A DNA stretch of 64,000 bases, from contig CP108521.1 of assembly GCA_035999765.1 (NCBI GenBank), forward strand, positions 7,564,001 to 7,628,000, given 5' to 3'. This document shows positions 26,158 to 36,611 of the stretch, piece after piece. The position numbers and the translations under genes are program-made. The notes below the pieces were generated by a model, which ran no database searches, was not told the origin of the DNA, and saw only the letters and a list, made by a program, of their open reading frames with translations. The stretch's first letter is position 1; every line of letters begins with the position of its first letter. The stretch is from Streptomyces sp. NBC_01231. GTDB lineage: Bacteria > Actinomycetota > Actinomycetes > Streptomycetales > Streptomycetaceae.

Positions 26158-27884
26158 ATGACATCAGCTGCTACCGCAGCGGGTGGCATGGGTCCCGTAC
26201 TCGCCGGTGTGCTCCAGCTGCTCGCGCTCATGGCGGCGCTGGCGCTCGCCTACGTCCCCCTTGGCACCTACATGGCCAAGGTCTACTCCTCCGACAGGCA
26301 CTGGCGCGTCGAGAAGTGGATCTACAAGGGCATCGGCGCCGACCCGGACACCGAGATGCGCTGGCCCGCGTACCTGCGCGGTGTCCTGGCCTTCTCGGCC
26401 GTGAGCGTGCTCTTCCTCTACCTGCTCCAGCGGCTCCAGGGCCACCTGCCCGGCTCGCTCGGCTTCAAGGCGATCGACCCGGACCAGGCGTTCAACACGG
26501 CCGCGTCCTTCGTCAGCAACACCAACTGGCAGTCGTACTACGGCGAGCAGGCCATGGGCCACGTCGTGCAGACCGCCGGTCTGGCCGTGCAGAACTTCGT
26601 CTCGGCGGCCGTAGGTATCGCGGTGGCGGTGGCGCTGGTACGAGGCTTCGCCCTCACGCACTCTCGGCTTCGCTCGAGCGGGGGGACCCCCATCCGCACC
26701 GGCGAACTGGGCAACTTCTGGACGGACATGGTGCGCGGTGTGACCCGCATCCTGCTGCCGCTCTCCGTCCTCGCCGCGATCGTGCTGGTCGCCTGCGGTG
26801 CCATCCAGAACTTCTCCGGCATCCACGAGGTCGGGCAGTTCATGGGCGGGCACCAGCAGTGGAACGGCGGCGCGGTCGCCTCGCAGGAGGCCATCAAGGA
26901 GATCGGTACCAACGGCGGCGGTTACTTCAACGCCAACTCCGCCCGCCCCTTCGAGAATCCGACCCCGTTCACCAACCTCTTCGAGATCTTCCTGCTGCTG
27001 GTCATCCCCTTCGCGCTGACCCGCACCTTCGGCATCATGGTCGGCTCCGTCAAGCAGGGTTACGCGATCCTCGCCACCATGGCCACCATCTGGGTCGGCT
27101 TCGTCGCGCTCATGATGTGGACCGAGTTCGCGCACCACGGCCCGGCGTTCGACATCGCGGGCGGTGCGATGGAGGGCAAGGAGACCCGTTTCGGGGTCGG
27201 CGCCTCGTCGATCTTCGCGGTGTCGACGACGCTCACCTCGACCGGAGCGGTGGACTCCTTCCACTCGTCCTTCACCGGTCTGGGCGGCGGCATCACCATG
27301 CTGGGCATGCAGCTGGGGGAGATCGCGCCCGGTGGTACCGGCTCCGGTCTCTACGGCATGCTGGTCATGGCGATCATCGCGGTGTTCATCGCCGGTCTGA
27401 TGGTCGGCCGCACCCCCGAGTATCTGGGCAAGAAGATCGGCACCCGCGAGATCAAGTTCGCGGCCTGCTACATCCTCATCACTCCGGCGCTGGTGCTCGT
27501 CCTCACCGCCGCGGCGATGGCGCTGCCCACCCCGGGCCACTCGATGACCAACAGCGGCGCGCACGGATTCTCCGAGATCCTGTACGCCTACAGCTCGGCC
27601 GCGAACAACAACGGTTCGGCGTTCGCCGGGCTGAACGCGGACACGCAGTGGTTCAACAGCACCCTGGGACTGGCCATGCTGCTCGGACGCTTCCTGCCGA
27701 TGGTGTTCGTGCTGGCGTTGGCCGGGTCGCTCGCCGAGCAGAAGCCGGTGCCGGCCACCGCGGGCACCCTGCGCACCGAGAAGCCGCTGTTCACGGGCCT
27801 GCTGGTGGGCGCGATCCTGATCATCACCGGTCTGACCTACTTCCCGGCGCTGGCGCTGGGTCCGCTTGCCGAGGGGCTGGCGTC

Positions 27885-27888
<4 letters not shown>
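26158..27888 (+). CDS. kdpA: K+-transporting ATPase subunit KdpA
   Basis: The channel-like potassium-binding subunit of the Kdp P-type ATPase, 576 residues with about ten membrane helices. Recognisable blocks include [19 protein letters not shown], the selectivity-filter-like [24 protein letters not shown] and [21 protein letters not shown], and [17 protein letters not shown]. Between VRGFA and RTGELGNFW it carries about 14 extra residues ([14 protein letters not shown]) encoded by a GC-rich repeat, in a predicted cytoplasmic loop. The stop overlaps the KdpB start (ATGA). Confidence 0.96.
26653..26694 (+). repeat. In-frame dispersed repeat within kdpA
   Basis: A 42-base stretch containing CGGCTTCGCTCGAGCG followed by GGGGGGACCCCC. 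I recall this combination as a sequence found many times in Streptomyces genomes, usually between genes. Here it adds 14 codons without breaking the frame. No second copy was seen in this window. Confidence 0.55.
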
Positions 27889-30023
<2,135 letters not shown>

Positions 30024-30045
30024 TTCCTCGAAAGCGTTGATCACC

Positions 30046-30714
30046 ATGAACAACTCGGTCATGAACACCGCCCGGTTGCTCTGGGCCGGCCTGCGAGCCC
30101 TCCTCGTGCTCACCGTGGTCACGGGCATCCTCTACCCGCTCGCCGTCACCGGCGTCGCCCAGGCGATCTTCCCCGGCAAGGCGAACGGCTCGGAGATCAA
30201 GGCGGACGGCAAGGTCGTCGGCTCCTCCCTGATCGGACAGTCCTACGACCTCCCGCTGAAGAAGGGGCAGGAGACCCCGGAGCCCGACCTGAAGTGGTTC
30301 CAGGGGCGCCCGCAGAACGGCCTCGGCACCAACAGCGTCAACACCCGGTACACACTGATCCTGTCCGGCGCCACCAACCGTTCCGGTGACGACAAGGACC
30401 TGATCGCCTGGGTGACCGCCGCCAAGAAGGCCGTCATCAAGGACAACTCGGTGAACGGTTACACGGTCAGGCCCTCCGACGTACCCGCCGACGCGGTGAC
30501 CTCCTCAGGCTCCGGCCTGGACCCGGACATCTCCCCGACGTACGCCGACCTCCAGGTCCACCGGATCGCCGAGAGGAACGGCCTGTCCCTCGCCCAGGTG
30601 CGGAAGCTGGTCGACGAGCACACCGACGGCCGCACCCTCGGCTTCATCGGCGAACCGCGCGTCGACGTCCTCGAACTCAACATCGCGCTCAAGGCCCTCG
30701 TGGCGAAGAGCTGA
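30046..30714 (+). CDS. kdpC: K+-transporting ATPase subunit KdpC
   Basis: A 222-residue subunit with one N-terminal membrane helix (ALLVLTVVTGILYPLAVTGVAQ) and a periplasm-facing domain. Family motifs: GSSLIGQ, FQGRPQ, SGATNRSGDDKDL, DLDPDIS-type SGLDPDISPTYADLQVHRIA, and GFIGEPRVDVLELN at the end. It stabilises the Kdp complex and affects ATP affinity. ATG 30046 is the conventional start; TTG 30037 and ATG 30061 are in frame. It is the last kdp gene; no KdpD/KdpE follows. Confidence 0.95.
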   Translation: MNNSVMNTARLLWAGLRALLVLTVVTGILYPLAVTGVAQAIFPGKANGSEIKADGKVVGSSLIGQSYDLPLKKGQETPEPDLKWFQGRPQNGLGTNSVNTRYTLILSGATNRSGDDKDLIAWVTAAKKAVIKDNSVNGYTVRPSDVPADAVTSSGSGLDPDISPTYADLQVHRIAERNGLSLAQVRKLVDEHTDGRTLGFIGEPRVDVLELNIALKALVAKS

Positions 30715-30800
30715 GGGCCTACGTGGACCATGCGGGAGCCGAGCCACCGTCATGGGTCGCCCGGCGTCCCACGTCTCCCTGGACGGGCGGACACCGGCTC

Positions 30801-31313
30801 TCATCGATGCCTCTGACCCCCGGCGAGTCGGTAGTCGCCGATGACATACAGGGCCTCGTCGTCGGCGGCGTTCTTCTCCCAGTCCAGGAAGATCCGCACC
30901 GGGTGCCCGTCGGCCGCGTACCGAGCCTCGGCGACGTCCGCCTTGTCGTGCCGCGCCTGCTTCAGCTCGTCCAACAGCTCGCCGAGCGTGGGCACCTCGT
31001 CGGGAAGGTGCCGCGCCACCCGCCGACCGCTGTCGTCGAGGCCGACCGCTTCCGCCACCGCCCCGTCCCGGACCGTCACCCGGAAGGTCCCGATCAGAGC
31101 CCGTTCCCCCTCACTCGACGTCAGCGTGTACGCGTACGAGGCAGGTTCCTCCCAAGAGGACTCGCTGTGCGGGGCGACGCTCTTCGGCGCGGCCCTGTTG
31201 GCGGAGCCCGAGGACGTTGCCGCCTCGCTGCCGCAGGCGGCGGTCGCGCCCATGAGTCCCGTGAGCAGCAGGGCGGCGGAGACGAACCGAGCGGGAGAAC
31301 GGAAGGCGGTCAT
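30801..31313 (-). CDS. DUF6174-type lipoprotein
   Basis: A 170-residue predicted lipoprotein. The signal peptide ends in the lipobox-like GATAAC (Cys about residue 27), followed by a Ser/Ala-rich linker. The mature domain (SYAYTLTSSEGERALIGTFRVTVRDGAV ... PTLGELLDELKQAR ... VRIFLDWEKNAADDEALYVIGDYRL) matches DUF6174, a beta-rich domain of unknown role. It would be anchored to the outer face of the membrane. It converges with kdpC; no functional tie is apparent. Confidence 0.8.
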   Translation of the reverse strand: MTAFRSPARFVSAALLLTGLMGATAACGSEAATSSGSANRAAPKSVAPHSESSWEEPASYAYTLTSSEGERALIGTFRVTVRDGAVAEAVGLDDSGRRVARHLPDEVPTLGELLDELKQARHDKADVAEARYAADGHPVRIFLDWEKNAADDEALYVIGDYRLAGGQRHR

Positions 31314-31423
31314 GGGAGAACGTAGCGCGGTCGTGGTGGCCCCTTTCGAAGACGGCTACCGCTACGACGCCGGTCGGCCCGACAACGTTCGGACCGACCG
31401 GCGTCGCTGCCGCCTTCGGGTGG

Positions 31424-32167
31424 TCAGCTCTGTGACGCCGCGCCGCGCCGCCGCACCAGCCACCAGGCACCGCCACCGAGAACGGCCAGCGCCACGAGGA
31501 CCACGCCGATGATCACGCCGGTCGAGGTGCCGGCGTCCGCCTCCGCGGCGTCGGCGTCGGAGCCCGCGGCCGCGACGTCCGACTCGGTGGCCGAGGGGGC
31601 CGGGCTGGGAGCCGCGCTCTTTGTCGCGCTCGCGCTGGGGCTGGGGCTCACCGGCTTGGCACCCGGGGCCGCCGCCTTCAACTTGAGTACCGGAGCGGGC
31701 TGTTCGGACTCCGCACCGCCGCTGGGCAGCTCGATCCAGCGGGAGACCTCGCCGTCGCTGTAGGTCTCGACCGTCTTGAAGGCGATCTCCTTCGCGTCCG
31801 GCAGCTGCCGGACCTTGATCTTGTGCTCGGCGTCGACGCCGGTCTTCAGGGCCGGCCCGGCGAGGCTGTAGCCGTCGCTGGTGGCCTTCAGCTTCCAGCC
31901 CTTGGGGGCCTCGTCGAGGGTCACGTCACCGGGAGCGATGCCTTCGGGCAGCACGACGCGCAACTCGGTGAAGCCCGCCGAGTCGGACTCGGCCTCGGAC
32001 ACGAAGCTGAGGGTGACGTTCTCGGCCAGGGCCTGCGAGGTGTCGGCCTCGACCTCCGCGTGCGCGGCGGCCGGTGCGGCCAGGGCGAGGGTGGCCGTCA
32101 GCGCGGCGGCACCGACGAGAGCTGTGCGACGGGCGACGCGGGCCGCCGAGTGGATGGACATGGACAC
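31424..32167 (-). CDS. YcnI-like (DUF1775) secreted copper-associated protein
   Basis: A 247-residue secreted and membrane-anchored protein. A signal peptide (ALVGAAALTATLALAAPAAA) is followed directly by HAEVEAD, so cleavage after AAA leaves a histidine at the mature N-terminus, as in YcnI, where that His binds Cu(II). The YcnI domain (VTLSFVSEAESDSAGFTELRVVLPEGI ... GWKLKATSDGYSLAG ... IKVRQLP) spans about 40-160. A Pro/Ser/Ala linker, one C-terminal helix (TGVIIGVVLVALAVLGGGAWWL) and an Arg-rich tail complete it. GTG 32167 is preferred because AAGGAG lies 7 bases before it; ATG 32161 is also possible. It lies downstream of a His-rich membrane protein on the same strand. Confidence 0.87.
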   Translation of the reverse strand: MSMSIHSAARVARRTALVGAAALTATLALAAPAAAHAEVEADTSQALAENVTLSFVSEAESDSAGFTELRVVLPEGIAPGDVTLDEAPKGWKLKATSDGYSLAGPALKTGVDAEHKIKVRQLPDAKEIAFKTVETYSDGEVSRWIELPSGGAESEQPAPVLKLKAAAPGAKPVSPSPSASATKSAAPSPAPSATESDVAAAGSDADAAEADAGTSTGVIIGVVLVALAVLGGGAWWLVRRRGAASQS

Positions 32168-32904
32168 AGGGGAACTCCTTGCTGGTACGGGAAGAACCGG
32201 TCCCGTAACCGCCGGGACCGGGTGACGGACTGGAGGTACGCCCGTCGCGGTGGTCCCCTGCGCACCACCGAGTGCTTCAGTACGTCGTCCCATGCTGGTG
32301 CCGCTGCCTCGAAGGAGGAGTCCGGCCCTCGGTCGGGCAGCGAGGACACCGGCCTGCCCGGGTCGCGGATCGGCCGTCGCAGTGCCTGAGCCAGGGCCTC
32401 CACGGCCGCCCTGGCCAGGGTGCCGAGCGCGCCGAGCGCGGCCGTCATCCGGGCGTCCGCCCGGTGCAGCAGCCAGGCCACGACCAGCGCGGCCACCACA
32501 TGGACGAGCGTCATCGCCGCCCCGGCGTGATGCCAGGCGTGGCCGTCGCCCGCCCCCTTGGTGCCGTGCCCGGCGTGCGGCGTGTGCCCCAGACCGTCAG
32601 CCCGCATGTCGCCGTCCGTGAACGACAGCACGACATGCAGCAGGCCCTGCGTCGCCAGCGTGCAGGCGACGGTGGCGGCCGGCGTGTAGCGACGGCGCGC
32701 CAGCGGCCAGACGGCCGCGAACTGGGCGACGACCATCACACCCGCCAGTCGCCAGGGCACCGTGCCCTCCGCGATCGCGTGGTGACCGAAGGTCGCGAGC
32801 ACGGTGCCGAGCACGGCGAACAGGCCGGCCCGCGCGCACGTTCCCGCGCGGCTGGCCCGGCCTGTTGCCGGCATCTGGTGTCCGGTCACGTGGTCACGCG
32901 GCAC
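32098..32904 (-). CDS. His-rich multi-span membrane protein upstream of YcnI
   Basis: A 268-residue membrane protein with about five helices in its first 170 residues and a long loop holding many histidines (GHTPHAGHGTKGAGDGHAWHHAG, about 100-122). The loop looks metal-binding and the gene precedes the copper-linked YcnI on the same strand, so a role in copper handling is inferred. After KHSVVRRGPP the C-terminus runs on for about 50 residues without resembling anything and overlaps the YcnI coding start by 70 bases; the usual end may have been lost to a frameshift. The GTG at 32904 is the longest start; ATG 32874 is an alternative. I do not recognise a named family. Confidence 0.65.
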   Translation of the reverse strand: MPRDHVTGHQMPATGRASRAGTCARAGLFAVLGTVLATFGHHAIAEGTVPWRLAGVMVVAQFAAVWPLARRRYTPAATVACTLATQGLLHVVLSFTDGDMRADGLGHTPHAGHGTKGAGDGHAWHHAGAAMTLVHVVAALVVAWLLHRADARMTAALGALGTLARAAVEALAQALRRPIRDPGRPVSSLPDRGPDSSFEAAAPAWDDVLKHSVVRRGPPRRAYLQSVTRSRRLRDRFFPYQQGVPLCPCPSTRRPASPVAQLSSVPPR

Positions 32905-33254
32905 GGTCGTCCATCATTCCCTACCGAGTGCCTTGGCCAGCCGCTCCGACGTCCGGTTGGCGAGGTCGTATACGTCAGGTCGGGCGGGGCTGTTCACAGG
33001 GGCGGGAAAGTGGTGCCCCTGCGCCGGCGGGGCAGGGCTCGGAAGCCTTTGGCCCTGGGGGGGAGGATGCTTCAGAGGCCGAGTGCTTACCGAAGGACAG
33101 CGCCGGGTGCGGGGCGTTCACCGGCGGCATCAGGGCCGGCTCGACGCCCCGTTTGCCGAGGCCGGTCCTGCGCGGCGGGGAACCCTGCGCCCATTACTCC
33201 CTCTGGATCGTCGTCGGCACCCGCGCAAGGCGAACGCGAGGCGAGCTCATACGG
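32905..33254. other. Gap at the left edge of the low-GC island, with a gene fragment
   Basis: This 350-base stretch separates the membrane-protein gene from the WD40 gene. On the minus strand a short frame ends DVYDLANRTSERLAKALGRE and then stops at 32915, eight bases before the membrane-protein start. Its codons are G/C-ending, as in real genes, and the tail looks like a protein C-terminus. Nothing recognisable precedes it, so it may be the 3' remnant of a gene cut off when the neighbouring DNA arrived. The rest holds nothing I can identify. Confidence 0.35.
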
Positions 33255-36200
33255 TCACGCCATAGGAGGTGGACTGGATTTCGCGACGAACATCGACTCA
33301 TGGATGTCTATGGCGATCGCCCCTTCCTCGGTACCGACCGCGACGGTCACCTTGGCCGAATCCGCAGATCCCGCCGCGGCCCCGCCGTCCAGTTGCTCAA
33401 GCGAGAGGATGGGCGCCCCCAGCGGCACATCGTGCACCTTCGCACCAGTCGTCGGGTCCCACAAACTGAGGATGCCCGAGTGGCCACCTGACAAGAGAAG
33501 CCATCGATCGAGACCGAGCCCCAGGAAGGAAGTCGTTCGAATCGACTCGATGCTGGCTCGGATGGGTTCTCCCACCGGCCCGCACGTCACCACACTCCAC
33601 AGGCGTACGGTTCCGTCAGCCCCGCCTGAGACGAGCAGGTCAGGCCTTTTGACCGCATCACCCGACGCAACGGACCAGATCCACCCGTCGTGCCCGGTGA
33701 GCGCCTGATCGAATGGTTCCCAGGAGGAGGTGTCCCACAGGAAGATGGCGCCGTCCTGACCGGCCGAGGCGAGGATTTGACCATGGTTCGGCGACATTGC
33801 AGTGGTCAGGGACCGAACAGGTAGCGAATGACCGACAAGTGGAGGGGCGACCACGGACAGATGACCGGTGTCGACAATATGGATGGCCCCGCTCGCTCCG
33901 GCGACGGCCACCGTCCACCGGCGCCCCGGGACGGGGCACATGGCCGTAATCGCACCAATTCCCAGCTCAGCCCAGCGACGGCTGTCAGCCTCACGGGCAA
34001 GAGCGAGTGTCTGCAGGCGGCCGTCCACGCCGCCGGACACCAAGAAATTACCCGCTGCATCGTCCGCGATTCGGCAGATTGCGCTGACCTCCCCAGCGTG
34101 CCCCGTAGCGATGTCGCGCGTGGTCCCATCCGACGTGTTCCACATTTTGAACGCTGGAGCCGGACCCGCCAAAACCTGCACAGGCTCTGCCGGATGAACC
34201 GTATAGGTCGCCATGGACAACACCGCATTCGGCTGACGCAGCATCGGCGGCCCCATTGACTTCCTCGTCGTCACATCCCAGAGCCGCACCGTCCCGTCGC
34301 TGCCGGCCGAAGCCAGGCGGTCGGCGTCGCCGAACGTCGGGATCGCCCCCACGGCGTAGACGCCACCGATGTGTCCTGTGAGGGGCTCTCCCAGCTGTCT
34401 GAACGCCGTCACGTCCCACATCCGCACCGTCCCATCGCTGCCGACCGAAGTCAGCACGATGGTCCCGGCGTCTTCGAGGTCAAGCGTGCAAACCTCCCAA
34501 ACCCCGCCGACGTGCCCGGTGAGCGCGGTGCCCACCGGCTGTTGGGTAGCCGGGTCCCACAGACGAACTGTTCCGTCCGCGCCTGCCGAGGCGACCAATC
34601 CTCTGCCGTCGGGGCAGGAGAAAAAACACAGCCCGGAAACCGGCCCGATGTGCCCGCGAAGGGGGCGTCCGAAGGGCGTCAGGGCCACTGGGTCCCACAA
34701 CCTGATCTCACCGTCGGTTCCCGCCGAGGCCACGAGCGGACGTCCGTCGACGAGGACCTCACACAGGTCTGTGACCGCGCCCTCGTGCCCACACGCAATC
34801 GAGCCCACCTGATGGAAAGTGACCGGATCCCAGAAAAGGATCGCTCCATCGCTCCCCGCCGAGGCCACGAGCGGACGTCCGTCGGCGAGGACCTCGCATA
34901 CCGCCGCAACCGCACTCTCGTGTCCGATCAGAACCGGCCCGATCTGACGGAAGCTGACCGGATCCCAGAATCGCACGGTCGCGTCGGCGCCTCCGGAGAC
35001 CAGCCCGATCGACGCCGGGCACCGCGGTGTACCGGACACTGCCCAGACCTGGCCGCGATGACCTTCCAACGCTTGACTGAGCTCGGTCGCGGTGACCGAG
35101 TCCCAGAGCCTCACCGTCCCGTCCCCGCCCGCTGCGGCAATCACGGGGCGCCCATCCGCACAGATGACGGCACAGACCGATTCAACCGTGCCCGTTCTGG
35201 CGACTGCTTGAGGGTCGATTCTCGTAGCCGCTCCCGGATCCCAAAGTCGCACGGATCCATCGCTGCCTGCCGAGACCACCGCCTTTTGACCGTTCGCCTT
35301 CTGCACCGTGCACACGGACCAGACCTGGCCGGTGTGACCCGCCAACGGAGCTCCCACCGGAGACAGTTCGGTCGGATTCCACATCCGAAGAGTGCCATCC
35401 CCGCCGGCCGACACCAGTAAATCCTCACCATCAGCACCGGGCAGTCCACACACCCATTCCACGGTGCCGACATGGCCCACCAGGGGACTGCCGTAGGGAG
35501 CCATCCGGGCGGCGTCCCAGAGGCGAACCGTGCCGTCGTCGCCGGCTGTCGCAAGCAGGACGCCGGCACCGACCCGCAGGGAGCGAACTGACCATATGGT
35601 CCCGATATGGCCGCGGAGGGGCGGCGTCAAAGGCGAAGCGTCTGCTGGATCCCACACCCTGAGCAACGCGTCACGTCCAACGGAGGCCAAGAGAAAACCC
35701 ACGCTACCGGGAAGGCGAAAGGCACACAGGGATTCGACAGTCCCGACATGTCCCGCCAAGGCTCCAACAGGGTGCTGTGGCGAGGCTACTTCCCACAACA
35801 AGACATTCCCGTCAGATCCGCCTGATGCAAGATATGGCCGCCCTTCGACGGTCAGATAACAAACATCCCACACGGTACCGGTATGACCGGACACCGACCG
35901 ACCTAGGGCAACGCCTTCCCAGGGATCCCACAGCCGGACCGACCCATCGCTGCCGACGCTCGCAAGAATTTCATGGCCAACCGGGTGGGGGACAGCACAG
36001 ATGGATTCCACCGTGCCGTCATGGCCTCGGAGAGGAGCGCCGATCGGCAATGCGGTGTTCGGATCCCACAGCCGAATCGTACCGTCGTTGCCGGCCGACG
36101 CAACGAACTGTTTGGAGTCGGAGTTCCGTACCGAACACACCGTATTGACGTAGCCATTGTGGCCGGACAGCAACACCCCCAGGGCCGCTCGAGGCACGGT

Positions 36201-36611
36201 GGCCGCCGCCACGCCCCAAGGGGCTTCCGCCCGTACCGACTCGTTGAACACACTCTGATGGCCGAACCGGCACGTGGCCAGTTGCCGGATGCCTGGGCGG
36301 TCCATCACGGAGGCGGCGGCGAGTTCATGACGGGCGCCCACTACTCCGGCGATGGCGGGTGGGATGGCGGACGTGCCGATCACAGTCCGCAAGGCGTCGG
36401 CCGTGACTGCGAGCGGATCCAAGCTGTCGAGAACCTCGGGACGTTGCGCAAGCAGACTCCAGTCGCCGAGGTCAGCCACGTGCCCGGACAAGTGTGTGGC
36501 GAGATAGGGATTGGATTCGCCACCGTTGGCGGACCCGACAGCCTGGACGAGGGCCGCCGTCATCCTTCGGCGCTTGGCGTCCATCGAGTCCGCGTCGTCG
36601 GACGGCATCAC
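33255..36611 (-). CDS. Giant WD40-repeat protein (sensor half of split caspase-STAND system)
   Basis: A 1,118-residue protein. After an N-terminal alpha-helical part of about 140 residues (GDWSLLAQRPEVLDSLDPLAVTADALRTV) it is WD40 repeats to the end. About 18-20 units of the form LxGHxGxVxxVCxxxxDGRxxxASAGxDGTVRLWDP can be counted, enough for two or three beta-propellers; some lack the GH or the WD. Propellers of this type recognise targets at the C-terminus of STAND proteins. Here they form a separate gene whose start overlaps the stop of the caspase-STAND gene by 4 bases, so the two products probably make one receptor. Base composition is lower in GC than the flanking chromosome. The start is GTG 36611 or ATG 36608. 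Confidence 0.9.
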   Translation of the reverse strand: MMPSDDADSMDAKRRRMTAALVQAVGSANGGESNPYLATHLSGHVADLGDWSLLAQRPEVLDSLDPLAVTADALRTVIGTSAIPPAIAGVVGARHELAAASVMDRPGIRQLATCRFGHQSVFNESVRAEAPWGVAAATVPRAALGVLLSGHNGYVNTVCSVRNSDSKQFVASAGNDGTIRLWDPNTALPIGAPLRGHDGTVESICAVPHPVGHEILASVGSDGSVRLWDPWEGVALGRSVSGHTGTVWDVCYLTVEGRPYLASGGSDGNVLLWEVASPQHPVGALAGHVGTVESLCAFRLPGSVGFLLASVGRDALLRVWDPADASPLTPPLRGHIGTIWSVRSLRVGAGVLLATAGDDGTVRLWDAARMAPYGSPLVGHVGTVEWVCGLPGADGEDLLVSAGGDGTLRMWNPTELSPVGAPLAGHTGQVWSVCTVQKANGQKAVVSAGSDGSVRLWDPGAATRIDPQAVARTGTVESVCAVICADGRPVIAAAGGDGTVRLWDSVTATELSQALEGHRGQVWAVSGTPRCPASIGLVSGGADATVRFWDPVSFRQIGPVLIGHESAVAAVCEVLADGRPLVASAGSDGAILFWDPVTFHQVGSIACGHEGAVTDLCEVLVDGRPLVASAGTDGEIRLWDPVALTPFGRPLRGHIGPVSGLCFFSCPDGRGLVASAGADGTVRLWDPATQQPVGTALTGHVGGVWEVCTLDLEDAGTIVLTSVGSDGTVRMWDVTAFRQLGEPLTGHIGGVYAVGAIPTFGDADRLASAGSDGTVRLWDVTTRKSMGPPMLRQPNAVLSMATYTVHPAEPVQVLAGPAPAFKMWNTSDGTTRDIATGHAGEVSAICRIADDAAGNFLVSGGVDGRLQTLALAREADSRRWAELGIGAITAMCPVPGRRWTVAVAGASGAIHIVDTGHLSVVAPPLVGHSLPVRSLTTAMSPNHGQILASAGQDGAIFLWDTSSWEPFDQALTGHDGWIWSVASGDAVKRPDLLVSGGADGTVRLWSVVTCGPVGEPIRASIESIRTTSFLGLGLDRWLLLSGGHSGILSLWDPTTGAKVHDVPLGAPILSLEQLDGGAAAGSADSAKVTVAVGTEEGAIAIDIHESMFVAKSSPPPMA

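Noticed and set aside
33255..36611. Regularly spaced similar DNA segments that could suggest a CRISPR or repeat array
   Set aside because: The periodicity (about 120-130 bases) and encoded GH...WD pattern come from WD40 repeats within one protein.
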